A DNA stretch of 64,000 nucleotides from Pelomonas sp. Root1444 (GCF_001426885.1 NZ_LMFP01000003.1:124001-188000); one strand, 5' to 3'. Positions 1 to 8,425 are shown, counted from the first letter of the stretch. Numbers and translations are program-made. The notes: generated by a model from the letters alone, not told the origin.

Positions 1-450
1 GCTCTGGCAGCTGACGTCATCGGCAGCTGGGTCTTTCCCGACGGATCTCTGAAGCTGCGTCACGGCCCGAAGTCTCCCGCGTGGCGCGCCGTGCCCGGCG
101 TGGCGCCCATCAAGTGCGAGGGCGTGGCCTTCCACGAGGGTGGCGAATACCGCGTCACCCAGATTCGCGGCTCCGACGCCACCTGCCCCACTTTGGCGAG
201 CATGGATGCCATGCGCGCGGTCGCGCCCCGTGTGCAGTCATGGTCACTGATGCAGAACGGCCGCATCCGCATCGACCGTACCGACGTGCCCGATGCGTTT
301 GAGGAATGGGACGTGTTCGCCGTGCTGACGCCCTTCGAGTTCTTCGGCGTCAAGTTTGCCGTGGGAGATCTGGCCGCCTACCAGCGCAAGGGGCGTGGCA
401 ACGACATCAATGCGGCGCAGTCGTTCAGGCATCTGCAGCGGCTGAATTGA
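1..450 (+). CDS. Hypothetical protein, 3' part only
   Basis: The reading frame is open from the first base and stops with TGA at 448-450, so at least 149 residues of a longer gene are visible. An internal ATG-type start at 91 is possible, but protein-like sequence continues upstream of it. The product looks soluble, with no membrane segment, signal or metal motif. The C-terminal half is rich in aromatic and acidic residues (for example FEEWDVF and TPFEFFGVKF). I do not recognise the family. It lies at the edge of the accessory region, upstream of a toxin-antitoxin pair on the opposite strand. Confidence 0.55.
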   Translation, partial: ALAADVIGSWVFPDGSLKLRHGPKSPAWRAVPGVAPIKCEGVAFHEGGEYRVTQIRGSDATCPTLASMDAMRAVAPRVQSWSLMQNGRIRIDRTDVPDAFEEWDVFAVLTPFEFFGVKFAVGDLAAYQRKGRGNDINAAQSFRHLQRLN

Positions 451-666
451 GCGATGAATGATCGCTTCAGGACGGCGAATCAGTCGAGGTCGAAGTCTGC
501 ATTGGGCACACTGCTGGCAGCCCACTCAACAGAGCGATGGGCGGCAATCGCTGCAAAAACCGAGCGTCAGCCCTGAAGATTTACTTCAGCTTTGGGCATG
601 GGGAACAAGCATCGCCGACACGAGCCGTTGCCTCGCAGCGTCGGCCGGCCGGCCCAGTGCCCGATT
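451..666. other. Intergenic, no gene seen
   Basis: This stretch separates the cut hypothetical gene from the convergent toxin gene. Short open frames exist on both strands, but none has a ribosome site or protein-like composition. No clear terminator hairpin was found. Confidence 0.5.
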
Positions 667-993
667 TCAGTGGCGGTAGTCTTCTTCGCGCTGGTGTCGA
701 ACAGCACCCACGACCACGTCGTTGCCGACAATTTCGAACAGCACAACATAGCCCGCGCCGCCAAACGGCACGACCAATTCACGCGAGCGGCCATTCCCCA
801 GCTCCGCCTTCCGGCAGGTGAAAGGCGACCAGGACAGCAGACGCATCCCCTCGCTGATCGCGTCGAGCGCGCGTTGAGGCGTCGTCCAATCCGGCGTTTC
901 ACTTGCGAGCTCACGTTCGATGGCGAAGTCCTCTAGGCGATGAAGGTCCGCAACCGCCTCGTCGAGCAGCGTGACGCTGTAGACCGGCTTCAC
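667..993 (-). CDS. RelE/ParE-family toxin of a type II toxin-antitoxin system
   Basis: The 108-residue product has the layout of RelE/ParE toxins: an N-terminal helix-rich half (LLDEAVADLHRLEDFAIERE), then a strand-rich half with a basic patch, REL, GYVVLFEI and a C-terminal VRHQREEDY. Family members inhibit gyrase or cleave mRNA; which applies cannot be told here. It starts with GTG at 993, overlapping the antitoxin stop by 4 nt (GTGA), which implies translational coupling. Order is antitoxin first, toxin second, as usual for ParDE-type pairs. The toxin identity is more secure than its target. Confidence 0.8.
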   Translation of the reverse strand: MKPVYSVTLLDEAVADLHRLEDFAIERELASETPDWTTPQRALDAISEGMRLLSWSPFTCRKAELGNGRSRELVVPFGGAGYVVLFEIVGNDVVVGAVRHQREEDYRH

Positions 994-1274
994 CGGCCGG
1001 TGCGTTCTCCTGCTCGACGTTTCGCGTCGTCAAGGCGCCCCTGCAAACCGGCCATGACCTCATCGACCGTACGGCCGCCGCCTTCTTGCTTCCAACGCTC
1101 GATCGCCGCCTCACCGCGGTTGACGAACTCCGCCTGCACGCGGCGCCAGGCTGCGGCGGCAATGACCGCCTGCTCGATGAACTGGGTGAGCGACTCGCCC
1201 TCCCGCAAGACGGCTTCCACTTCGGCCCGAACTTCGGGCTCGACGCGGATGGGTGGAAAGGTGGCGGAGCGCAT
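990..1274 (-). CDS. Ribbon-helix-helix antitoxin, partner of the ParE-type toxin
   Basis: The 94-residue product starts at ATG 1274; the open frame extends 15 codons further, but those residues are not family-like and would run through the putative promoter. Residues 1-35 (ATFPPIRVEPEVRAEVEAVL, then GESLTQFIEQAV) fit a ribbon-helix-helix DNA-binding domain. The rest is charged and helical, as in the flexible toxin-binding tail of ParD-like antitoxins. Such antitoxins neutralise the toxin and repress their own operon; an inverted repeat lies 8-25 nt upstream of the ATG. Confidence 0.75.
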   Translation of the reverse strand: MRSATFPPIRVEPEVRAEVEAVLREGESLTQFIEQAVIAAAAWRRVQAEFVNRGEAAIERWKQEGGGRTVDEVMAGLQGRLDDAKRRAGERTGR

Positions 1275-1281
1275 GCTCAAA

Positions 1282-1299
1282 TGTATAGCAAACGTGCTA
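1282..1299 (-). promoter_or_regulatory. Putative toxin-antitoxin promoter -10 with overlapping inverted repeat
   Basis: Read on the minus strand, TATACA (1287-1282) resembles a -10 element. It overlaps the perfect inverted repeat TAGCA-N4-TGCTA at 1286-1299. A repressor bound there would block the promoter, which suits autoregulation by the antitoxin. No binding data are available; inference from position and symmetry. Confidence 0.4.
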
Positions 1300-1532
1300 C
1301 GCCGACAATCCGCATCCAAACTGCCGATGCGCGACTTCTATCGATTCGGACGGCCCGGACACAGGAGCAACGCGTGCAAGAGCTCGCGCTCCACAAGCCT
1401 CGCGTCGCGAGACGAGCGCCCGGCGAGAGCCAACAAGCATCTCGTCGACAGCAAGGGTGCCCCAACATCTCCAAGCGTCACGGCTCCACCGATACTTCGT
1501 CCACCCGACCAAGCAGCTGCGTGGATTTCCCC

Positions 1533-1835
1533 ATGATGACTCCTGAAGAACGCGAGCGCGCCATCGCCCTGATGCAGCAGGCCTCGAACACCTTCTACCG
1601 CTCCGCGACGACCATCGGCAACCATCCCTTCATCGAGTTCGCCGGCCTGATGAATGAGTACATCAACGCCTGCCGGTCCGCCCATGCGCAAGGCATCGAC
1701 TTCAGCGAATGCAACCGCCACTCCGGCCTGGCCCTGCCCCTGCATCCGGTGATGTCCGACTACCTGAACGAAAAGCTCGAGTGCATCTTTGCCGGGTCAA
1801 AGATCCTTGATGCCTCCGCGGCAAGCAGCCGATAA
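1533..1835 (+). CDS. Small hypothetical protein
   Basis: A 100-residue product beginning MMTPEERERAIALMQQASNTF. The open frame continues upstream to 1086, but that part is basic and low-complexity and reads through the antitoxin on the other strand, so the tandem ATG at 1533/1536 is preferred. The protein is acidic, soluble and mostly helical, with conserved-looking patches (FIEFAGLMNEYINACRSAHA, LNEKLECIF). I do not recognise the family. It stands alone between the toxin-antitoxin pair and the ATPase unit, as is common for accessory orphan genes. Confidence 0.55.
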   Translation: MMTPEERERAIALMQQASNTFYRSATTIGNHPFIEFAGLMNEYINACRSAHAQGIDFSECNRHSGLALPLHPVMSDYLNEKLECIFAGSKILDASAASSR

Positions 1836-1842
1836 ATCGAGA

Positions 1843-2169
1843 TCACGTCTGGTCAGTGTTCGAGTTGGTGTCCGGCGCTACCGGGGGCAACGCGAGTGGG
1901 CTCTCATCGGCTTGCGAAGATTCGATCACAAACTTCATCGTGACGTCCCCAGCCCATATGCGTGCCAGGTCCACGATGCTGTCTTTGCCTCCGAGCTTGT
2001 TGGTAAGGAACACCACCTCCTGTCGGACGGTCAGGCGAGCGGTCCTGGCTCGGCGTCGCGTGGACGTGCTTCTGTCGGGCACGGGACGCCGGTTCGCCGC
2101 CACGTGGGCTACCAGGATGTGGCCAAGCGTGAGAGACCAATGACCTGGAGGTGGACTGGCAGACTGCAA
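1843..2169 (-). pseudogene. Possible gene remnant or small hypothetical ORF
   Basis: The 108-codon frame has an unconvincing basic N-terminus but a protein-like C-terminal half (VRQEVVFLTNKLGGKDSIVDLA and WAGDVTMKFVIES). No ribosome site supports the ATG at 2169. The neighbouring minus frames at 1904-2335 and 2109-2369 overlap it and may reflect frameshift decay of one longer gene. Nothing else is visible in the gap 1836-2292. Function unknown; it could equally be non-coding. Confidence 0.25.
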
Positions 2170-2292
2170 TGCGGCCGGGCAAACGCTTCGCGCTCGACCC
2201 GGCCCGTGAGGTGGCTCGGCCGCTGGTCATCGTGCGTGAACTCCGCCTGCACGGCGCGCAGCGGTTCGCCGGGCCGTGCGGACAGCGTGGCC

Positions 2293-2733
2293 CTAACGGC
2301 CGTGCGCCGAAGGCTTGCAACTGACGGCGCTGCACAGGATGAGGTCGCCGAAGCCATGAAAGATTTCACCCGTCATGGCGCAGAGCACAACGCACGAAGC
2401 CACACGGAGGCGGCGTCGCGTCAGGTGAGCCATCGCCGACTGGCGCTCGCGCTCGAGCAACCGGTCCGCCAGCACCTCGGTCGGCATGAGAGGAATGGGG
2501 CGCGATGCCGGGCCTTCCTCCTCGAGCGCCCTGCGGGCGTCTTCGAGCTTCACTTCGAACCTGATCTGCAACAGTAGCGCGCCAGCCGCCATAGCCGAGA
2601 CGAGCGCCCCGCCCCGGTTGGCGATGTGCGGCTCATCCAGATGCCAGGCCAGCATCAGTGACGCCAGCAGCACCAGTACTACCATCGCTGCGAGGACGGC
2701 GGTAAGCTGGGCCGTCCTGTCACTGTTCAACAT
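2293..2733 (-). CDS. Small multi-pass membrane protein, partner of the P-loop ATPase
   Basis: A 146-residue protein starting at ATG 2733, 14 nt inside the 3' end of the upstream ATPase gene, so the two are translationally linked. Hydrophobic segments lie at about residues 8-30 and 41-57. A charged, probably cytoplasmic helical region follows (about 58-110, with LEDARRALEEEG and LERERQSAMAHLTRRRL), then a third hydrophobic stretch at 111-137. No enzymatic motif is seen and the family is not recognised. By analogy with ATPase plus membrane-protein defence units it could be a membrane effector; that role is inference only. Confidence 0.6.
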   Translation of the reverse strand: MLNSDRTAQLTAVLAAMVVLVLLASLMLAWHLDEPHIANRGGALVSAMAAGALLLQIRFEVKLEDARRALEEEGPASRPIPLMPTEVLADRLLERERQSAMAHLTRRRLRVASCVVLCAMTGEIFHGFGDLILCSAVSCKPSAHGR

Positions 2734-4297
2734 ACAGGCTGAGCAGGTCGATGTGCGCCGGGTAGACCACCCGCTTGTCGGCGGTGCGACGCACCATGCC
2801 GAAGGCGCGGCTGAATACGGGGTGGAAGCAGTACTCACCGTCGGTCGCCAGGCCGAACGCGCCGTCGATGTTGAAGTGGAACTGCCCGTAACAGTAGCGG
2901 TCGCTGAGCTCGATGTCGTGGCTGTGAGTGCCGGACTGCGTGGTGGAGCGGCCCAGGATTCCCATCTTGAAGAGCACGTCCCAGATGGAGCCGATATCGT
3001 CCTCCACCTTGCGTGCGAAGCGCCCCTGAGCCTTGCGCAGCACCGAGTGGCTACAGATGGGGTCCAGGTCCGGCAGGATGGTGCGGCAGGCGGACAACAG
3101 CTTGGGGTACAGCTGCTCGTAAGGGTGCAGGATCTGCGCCGCGATAATGCGCTGGGAGTCCTTGACGCCTTCGCGCACTGCCTCGGCCGACACAGACGTG
3201 AAGACATGCTCGCGCCGGAAATGGAAGCTCAGCGTGCGGTTGAAGATGTCCAGGATGTGACGCGGCAGCAATTGCGTGTGCCGGATGATGTAGGCGAGGC
3301 TGTTCTCCTTTGTGCCCTGGGCGTTCTCGATCTCGAACGGCATGACCCGCCCGAAGAACGCCTGGATGTGCTCCCGGTGGGCGAAGTTGAAGTCCTTGCA
3401 GAAGGCATAGAGCTTCGGGTCGTGCAGTCGGGCGGACAGGCGCAGCCGGTGCGCCACCACGCGCAGCAGGTCGATGGGCTTCCAGCGGATGCGGAACGAG
3501 GACGCGAAGTCCTTCATCAGGTTAGTCGACGAGCTACTCATGAAATCCTCGACTTCCTCGGGCACGCAAAAGGTGACCTGGATGCGAGGCGAATCGTCGC
3601 TGACCTTGTTCAGCGCCTGGAACAGCCCTGCGAAGATGCGCGAGAAGGTGAGCTGACGTACCGGGTAGTGCTCCATTGAATCGAACAGGAAGTACAGCTT
3701 CGCGCCCCGATGATCCAGGTAGGCCATGACCGCGCGGCGGGCGCCCTCGAATGACTGCCGCGCGGCACGCTTGGCGTCGCCATTGAACGAGATGGTGGCG
3801 TTGACGTAGGCCGTCACGGGAGCCAGAAGCTCGCGGCTGTCTTGGTAGTGCGCACTGTCGTAGAAGTACTGAATCACCTCGTGCCACAGAATCTCGTGCC
3901 ACAGCTCAACGAAATGCTCCGACGGCACCAGGTCGGAGATGAGATCGTCATTGGCGAACTGGCGGTGGACGTTCTGCACGATCTTGTGGAAGTGCTGCCA
4001 AGTCAGCACTGAGATGACGAAGTCCTGGCGCCGGCGGTGCCCGGCCTGCGCGGCGCCCTCCCGCATCGCCGCACTGCGCTGCATCTGCAGCCGCAGTTCG
4101 GTGATGAGCGCGGACTTTCCCGCGCCCTTGCGCCCCAGCAGCAGGGTATGCGGCTTGCTGGCGATCTCCTTGAAAGCCGTGACCTCGCCATCCACCAAGT
4201 CGTCGACGTACTCATCGATGATGCGCTCGTGCTGGATCGGGCCCAAAGGCTCGCTGACGGTGAGCAGAGTGGACAGATCGCTGTGCGTTGTCACCAT
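2720..4297 (-). CDS. P-loop ATPase, Sll1717-like (STAND-type), possible defence ATPase
   Basis: A 525-residue protein with Walker A GRKGAGKSA at residues 55-63 (K61, S62) and a Walker B-like strand LYFLFDS at 201-207 with D206 and E209. The N-terminal arrangement (IIDEYVDDLVDGEVTAFKEI shortly before the P-loop) resembles the Sll1717 family of P-loop ATPases. The rest is helical with a C-terminal winged-helix-like part (SIWDVLFKMGILGR). No nuclease, TIR or protease domain was seen. The ATG at 4297 has only a weak purine-rich GGGGGA upstream. The downstream membrane-protein gene overlaps by 14 nt. Function unknown; signalling ATPases of this class often sit in antiphage loci. Confidence 0.75.
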   Translation of the reverse strand: MVTTHSDLSTLLTVSEPLGPIQHERIIDEYVDDLVDGEVTAFKEIASKPHTLLLGRKGAGKSALITELRLQMQRSAAMREGAAQAGHRRRQDFVISVLTWQHFHKIVQNVHRQFANDDLISDLVPSEHFVELWHEILWHEVIQYFYDSAHYQDSRELLAPVTAYVNATISFNGDAKRAARQSFEGARRAVMAYLDHRGAKLYFLFDSMEHYPVRQLTFSRIFAGLFQALNKVSDDSPRIQVTFCVPEEVEDFMSSSSTNLMKDFASSFRIRWKPIDLLRVVAHRLRLSARLHDPKLYAFCKDFNFAHREHIQAFFGRVMPFEIENAQGTKENSLAYIIRHTQLLPRHILDIFNRTLSFHFRREHVFTSVSAEAVREGVKDSQRIIAAQILHPYEQLYPKLLSACRTILPDLDPICSHSVLRKAQGRFARKVEDDIGSIWDVLFKMGILGRSTTQSGTHSHDIELSDRYCYGQFHFNIDGAFGLATDGEYCFHPVFSRAFGMVRRTADKRVVYPAHIDLLSLYVEQ

Positions 4298-4429
4298 GGA
4301 TCCCCCGTCAGTGGCTTTGCTCCGCCTTTGTCCCCGCGGGCTGAGCCCCGTGATCGACGCGCCACAGAGCTGGCTGGTTTATAGGAGAAGTCGCGCGGAC
4401 GAGCGTCCTCAATCCTGTGGAGCCGCCGT

Positions 4430-4633
4430 TTGATCGACGAGGGCACAACTGCCGCGGTGGTCAGCTATTGGCTAGATCATGCGGCTGGCGACTACCAGAC
4501 GCTCAAGCGGCACAAGGACCGGTGCGAGGTCTACGTGGGCTGCTGCCGGTTTCGAGGACACCTTGTTAAGGTGGAATCCGAAACCGGAGGTGACCGCGCC
4601 GCTGCGGACAGCCCTAACCGACGCGTGTGGTAG
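4430..4633 (+). pseudogene. Possible HEPN-domain remnant
   Basis: A 67-codon frame from a TTG at 4430. Its first 40 residues (VVSYWLDHAAGDYQTLKRHK, then CCRFRGHLVKVES) follow the pattern of the first two helices of HEPN proteins: YWL..A..D..T, then C.F.GHLV.E. After that the sequence deviates, and the catalytic RxxxxH motif is absent. It reads as a truncated HEPN gene next to the divergent ATPase gene. The match is from memory of the family and is weak; it may be coincidence. Confidence 0.25.
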
Positions 4634-4926
4634 TCACGCTAAAGTATCAGCACTGCGTGCCACGCCTACGCTGCCACCTCTTCTTGTGGGGTATTCCGTG
4701 GGGTTTTCTGGGGCTCTGGTTTGAGAAGCCTAGATCTGACAGCCACTTAGCGCCGGACTCGACGTTCAGGTGCAGAACATCGAGTAGCCGCAGGGCGTCG
4801 ACCGACGCCATGCGACCGAGGCCCGAGCTGCGGCCCCCCCTGCCCGGCTTGCTAGAGTTGACGCCCTGCGCGCTGCCGCCTGGCCGCTGCGCGCAGTACG
4901 GATTTCCCATTCACCGGACCACGTTC
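4634..4926. other. Boundary between accessory and core DNA, no gene seen
   Basis: Noticeably less GC-biased than its flanks in places (for example around 4690-4750). No start with a ribosome site was found except that of the isocitrate dehydrogenase. Small frames on both strands here look random. No direct repeat or integrase could be recognised to mark an attachment site. Confidence 0.35.
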
Positions 4927-7164
4927 ATGACCGCCGAAAAGACCCAGATCGTTTACACCCTGACCGATGAAGCGCCCCGCCTGGCCACTGCCTCGCTGCT
5001 GCCGGTCGTCCAGCGTTTCGCGGCGCAAGCTGGGATCGATGTCGTCAGCAGCGACATCTCGGTGGCCGGTCGCATCCTGGGCCAGTTCCCCGAACGGCTG
5101 ACCGAAGCGCAACGCGTGGCCGACAACCTGGCCGCGCTCGGCAAGCTCACGCTCAGGCCCGAGGCCAACATCATCAAGCTGCCCAACATCAGCGCGTCCG
5201 TGTCGCAGCTGAAGGCCGCCATCAAGGAACTGCAGGACAAGGGCTACAACATCCCCGACTTTCCCGAGAAGCCGGAGACGGACGAGGAGAAGGACATCCG
5301 CGCCCGCTACAACAAGTGCATCGGCTCGGCCGTGAACCCGGTGCTGCGCGAGGGTAACTCGGACCGCCGCGCGCCCAAGGCCGTGAAGGAATACGCCCGC
5401 AAGAACCCGCACCGCATGGACGAGTGGAGCCAGGCGTCGCGCTCGCACGTCTCGCACATGCACGACGGTGACTTCTATCACGGCGAAAAGTCCATGACGA
5501 TGGACCGCGCCCGCGACGTGAAGATGGAACTCATCACCAAGAGCGGCAAGGCCATCGTGCTCAAGCCCAAGGTCTCGCTGCTGGACCGCGAGGTGATCGA
5601 CTCGATGTTCATGAGCAAGAAGGCGCTGCTGGCCTTCTACGAAAAGGAGATCGAGGACGCGCGCAAGACCGGCGTGATGTTCTCGCTGCACGTCAAGGCC
5701 ACGATGATGAAGGTGTCCCACCCCATCGTCTTCGGCCACTGCGTGCGCATCTTCTACCGCGAGGCGTTCGAGAAGCACGGCAAGCTGTTCGACGAGCTGG
5801 GCATCAACGTCAACAACGGCATGGTGGACCTCTACACCAAGATCGCCGCGCTGCCGCAGAGCAAGCAGGACGAGATCAAGCGCGACCTGCACGCCTGCCA
5901 CGAGCACCGCCCCGAGCTGGCGATGGTGGACTCGGCCAAGGGCATCACCAACTTCCATTCGCCCAACGACGTCATCGTCGACGCGTCCATGCCCGCGATG
6001 ATCCGCAGCGGCGGCAAGATGTACGGCGCCGACGGCCGCCTGAAGGACGTGAAGGCCGTGATGCCCGAGTCGACCTTCGCCCGCATTTACCAGGAGATCA
6101 TCAACTTCTGCAAATGGCACGGCGCCTTCGACCCGCGCACGATGGGCACCGTGCCCAACGTCGGCCTGATGGCCCAGCAGGCCGAGGAATACGGCTCGCA
6201 CGACAAGACCTTCGAGATCCCGGAAGACGGCGTGGCCAACATCACCGACCTCGCCACCGGCGAAGTGCTGATGAGCCAGAACGTAGAGCAAGGCGACATC
6301 TGGCGCATGTGCCAGTGCAAGGACGCCGCCATCCGCGACTGGGTGAAGCTGGCCGTCACGCGCGCCCGCAATTCCGGCATGCCGGTGGTGTTCTGGCTGG
6401 ACGCCTACCGCCCGCACGAGGCGCAGCTCATCACCAAGGTCAAGATGTACCTGCATGAGCACGACACGACCGGCCTGGACATCCAGATCATGAGCCAGGT
6501 GCGCGCCATGCGTCACACGCTGGAGCGCGTCATCCGCGGTCTGGACACCATCAGCGCCACCGGCAACATCCTGCGCGACTACCTGACCGACCTGTTCCCC
6601 ATCATGGAACTGGGTACCTCGGCCAAGATGCTGTCCATCGTGCCGCTGATGGCCGGCGGCGGCATGTACGAGACCGGCGCGGGCGGCTCGGCGCCCAAGC
6701 ACGTGCAGCAACTGGTGGAAGAGAACCACCTGCGCTGGGATTCGCTGGGTGAGTTCCTGGCCCTGGCCGTCAGCCTGGAGGACGTGGGCATCAAGACCAA
6801 CAACGCCAAGGCCAAGGTGCTGGCCAAGGCGCTCGATGCCGCCACCGGCAAGCTGCTGGACAACGGCAAGGGCCCCAGCTCCAAGACCGGCGAGATCGAC
6901 AACCGCGGCAGCCACTTCTACCTGACGCTGTATTGGGCGCAGGCACTGGCCGAGCAGACCGACGACGCCGACCTGGCCGCGCGCTTCAAGCCGCTGGCTG
7001 AAGCGCTGGCGGCCAACGAGACCAAGATCGCCGCCGAGTTGAAGGACGTCCAGGGCCAACCGGTCGACATCGGCGGCTACTTCCTGCCCGACGAGGCCAA
7101 GCTGGACGCGGTCATGCGCCCCAGCGCGACGTTCAACGCCGCGCTGCAGTCGCTGGCGGCGTAA
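4927..7164 (+). CDS. idh: Isocitrate dehydrogenase, NADP-dependent, monomeric type
   Basis: The 745-residue product oxidises isocitrate to 2-oxoglutarate with NADP in the TCA cycle. Length and sequence match monomeric IDH of the Azotobacter and Corynebacterium type, with family stretches such as [41 protein letters not shown] and [19 protein letters not shown]. The ATG at 4927 gives [17 protein letters not shown], the expected family N-terminus; the open frame extends upstream only into non-conserved sequence. It is the first clearly core gene of the window. A second, unrelated dimeric-type enzyme is encoded at 11768-13024. Confidence 0.95.
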   Translation: MTAEKTQIVYTLTDEAPRLATASLLPVVQRFAAQAGIDVVSSDISVAGRILGQFPERLTEAQRVADNLAALGKLTLRPEANIIKLPNISASVSQLKAAIKELQDKGYNIPDFPEKPETDEEKDIRARYNKCIGSAVNPVLREGNSDRRAPKAVKEYARKNPHRMDEWSQASRSHVSHMHDGDFYHGEKSMTMDRARDVKMELITKSGKAIVLKPKVSLLDREVIDSMFMSKKALLAFYEKEIEDARKTGVMFSLHVKATMMKVSHPIVFGHCVRIFYREAFEKHGKLFDELGINVNNGMVDLYTKIAALPQSKQDEIKRDLHACHEHRPELAMVDSAKGITNFHSPNDVIVDASMPAMIRSGGKMYGADGRLKDVKAVMPESTFARIYQEIINFCKWHGAFDPRTMGTVPNVGLMAQQAEEYGSHDKTFEIPEDGVANITDLATGEVLMSQNVEQGDIWRMCQCKDAAIRDWVKLAVTRARNSGMPVVFWLDAYRPHEAQLITKVKMYLHEHDTTGLDIQIMSQVRAMRHTLERVIRGLDTISATGNILRDYLTDLFPIMELGTSAKMLSIVPLMAGGGMYETGAGGSAPKHVQQLVEENHLRWDSLGEFLALAVSLEDVGIKTNNAKAKVLAKALDAATGKLLDNGKGPSSKTGEIDNRGSHFYLTLYWAQALAEQTDDADLAARFKPLAEALAANETKIAAELKDVQGQPVDIGGYFLPDEAKLDAVMRPSATFNAALQSLAA

Positions 7165-7218
7165 ACCGGCGCCTGCAACGCAACAGGACGGGGCGCCGCG
7201 TGCGCCCCGTTTGCGTTT

Positions 7219-7431
7219 TCAGCCGGCCGTCTGCACCGGCTCCGGGGTGTAGCCCGCCTGCGTGATGGCGACGCTCAACTGTCCGGCGTCAGCCTCCGCC
7301 GGCTCCACGCACACCAGATGCCGCGCCAGGTCGATGCTCACGCGGGCGTCGGGGTCGACGGCCTTGAGCGCCTGGGCGATGGCGCTGACGCAGTGGCCAC
7401 AGTTCATGTCGTCGACTTTGAAGGCAAGCAT
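7219..7431 (-). CDS. copZ: Copper chaperone, heavy-metal-associated domain
   Basis: A 70-residue single HMA domain with the metal site MNCGHC (residues 9-14) and the ferredoxin-like ending ITQAGYTPEP. It binds Cu(I) in the cytoplasm and passes it to export ATPases or regulators. It is divergent from cueR and transcribed from a MerR-type promoter with a 19-bp spacer (7466-7496). No copper-exporting CopA ATPase is beside it; the only P-type ATPase in the window is ccoI, 19 kb away. Confidence 0.85.
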   Translation of the reverse strand: MLAFKVDDMNCGHCVSAIAQALKAVDPDARVSIDLARHLVCVEPAEADAGQLSVAITQAGYTPEPVQTAG

Positions 7432-7465
7432 GGTTTGTATTCTCCGTGGCGGGTGTGCGATGCTC

Positions 7466-7496
7466 ACTGTCAGACTTCCCACCGTGGGAAGGTCAA
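7466..7496 (-). promoter_or_regulatory. CueR-type promoter of copZ
   Basis: On the minus strand, TTGACC (7496-7491) is the -35, followed by a 19-nt spacer and a weak -10, GACAGT (7471-7466). Within the spacer is the inverted repeat CTTCCCA-N3-TGGGAAG (7475-7491). The long spacer with a central dyad is the hallmark of promoters activated by MerR-family regulators. Confidence 0.8.
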
Positions 7497-7509
7497 GGGA
7501 CCGCCACTC

Positions 7510-7974
7510 ATGAACATCGGCGAAGCAGCAAAAGCCTCGGGCGTATCGGCAAAGATGATCCGTCATTACGAAAGCGTCGGGCTGTTCCCCGAGGCCGCGC
7601 GGACGGAGGCGGGCTACCGGCAGTACAGCGACAAGGAAGTCAGCACGCTGCGCTTCATCCGCCAATCGCGCGACCTGGGTTTCTCCATCGAGCAGATCCG
7701 CGAATTGCTGGGGTTGTGGCTGGACCGGAAGCGGCCGAGCCGCCAGGTGCGAGCGCTGGCGCAAGCCCACATCCAGGAGCTGGACGAAAAGCTCAAGGAG
7801 CTGCAGGCGATGAAGGCCACCCTCGAGCACCTCGTGCGTTGCTGCCACGGCGATGACCGGCCTGACTGTCCCATCATCGAGACGCTGGCTGGCGGCACGT
7901 CGGTGCCGTTGCCGGCCGCGACTGGCAAGGCGATGGGACTGCGGCCGGGGCGGCACGCTTCGAAGCTCGGTTAG
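7510..7974 (+). CDS. cueR: Copper-responsive MerR-family regulator CueR
   Basis: A 154-residue activator. Residues 1-70 are the MerR winged helix (MNIGEAAKASGVSAKMIRHY, then GFSIEQIRELL). A dimerisation helix follows, then the metal loop CCHGDDRPDCPI, with C112 and C120 in the positions that bind Cu(I) in CueR. The ATG at 7510 gives the standard MNIG start. It probably activates both the divergent copZ promoter and the promoter at 8003-8033. Confidence 0.9.
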   Translation: MNIGEAAKASGVSAKMIRHYESVGLFPEAARTEAGYRQYSDKEVSTLRFIRQSRDLGFSIEQIRELLGLWLDRKRPSRQVRALAQAHIQELDEKLKELQAMKATLEHLVRCCHGDDRPDCPIIETLAGGTSVPLPAATGKAMGLRPGRHASKLG

Positions 7975-8002
7975 CCCGCGCAGCGTGAAGCCGGTTGCCC
8001 GC

Positions 8003-8033
8003 TTGACCTTGCCACCGGGACAAGGTTTAGGAT
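8003..8033 (+). promoter_or_regulatory. CueR-type promoter of the copper operon
   Basis: TTGACC (8003-8008), a 19-nt spacer, and TAGGAT (8028-8033). The spacer carries the dyad ACCTTG (8006-8011) / CAAGGT (8021-8026), close to the known CueR operator. It lies about 30 nt before the first gene of the DUF2946-tolC-multicopper oxidase-cusF unit, so that unit is very likely copper-induced. Confidence 0.85.
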
Positions 8034-8062
8034 GCACCCGCACCTCGCCGGCCCGCATCCCA

Positions 8063-8425
8063 GTGAAACCCGTCCGCATCTGCCTCCTGCTGTTGTTCGC
8101 CTTGCTGCTGCCCCTGCGGGGCGCCGTGGCGGCGGCCATGCTGTGTCCAGCGGGCGGCGCCGGCATGCACGGCGAGCTTGGCACGCAGCCACCGATGGAT
8201 CACGCGCACCACGGGGCCGGCCATGCGCACGACGACTCGCACCACCCGGCGGGTACCGACAAGTGCACCCTGTGCGCCGCTTTCTGCTCCCTCACGCCCC
8301 TGCCGAGTGCCGCGCCGGCGCTGCCGGAGCCGCTGGGCCGCATCGCGGTCGGGCTCACCGACCACGCCGCGCCGCCGCCGGATTTCTTCTCCGACGGGCA
8401 GGAGCGCCCGCCCCGAACCTTCTGA
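8063..8425 (+). CDS. DUF2946-like exported His/Cys-rich protein
   Basis: A 120-residue product starting at GTG 8063, directly behind a CueR-type promoter. The longer open frame would begin inside cueR and read through this promoter. Residues 1-25 form a signal peptide ending in AAA. A His-rich stretch (MDHAHHGAGHAHDDSHH) and KCTLCAAFC follow, a combination typical of DUF2946 proteins found in copper operons. It presumably binds copper in the periplasm. Function of the family is not established. Confidence 0.65.
   Translation: MKPVRICLLLLFALLLPLRGAVAAAMLCPAGGAGMHGELGTQPPMDHAHHGAGHAHDDSHHPAGTDKCTLCAAFCSLTPLPSAAPALPEPLGRIAVGLTDHAAPPPDFFSDGQERPPRTF

Noticed and set aside
2486-3679. 397-codon plus-strand frame opposite the ATPase gene
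   Set aside because: Composition is that of an antisense shadow, and the minus-strand product has clear P-loop motifs.
4647-4910. 87-codon minus-strand frame upstream of idh as an integrase remnant
   Set aside because: No recombinase motif could be identified, and the frame has no ribosome site.
4852-7059. 735-codon open frame opposite the monomeric isocitrate dehydrogenase gene
   Set aside because: Low-complexity translation rich in Val, Gln, His and Ala, the usual antisense shadow of a high-GC gene.
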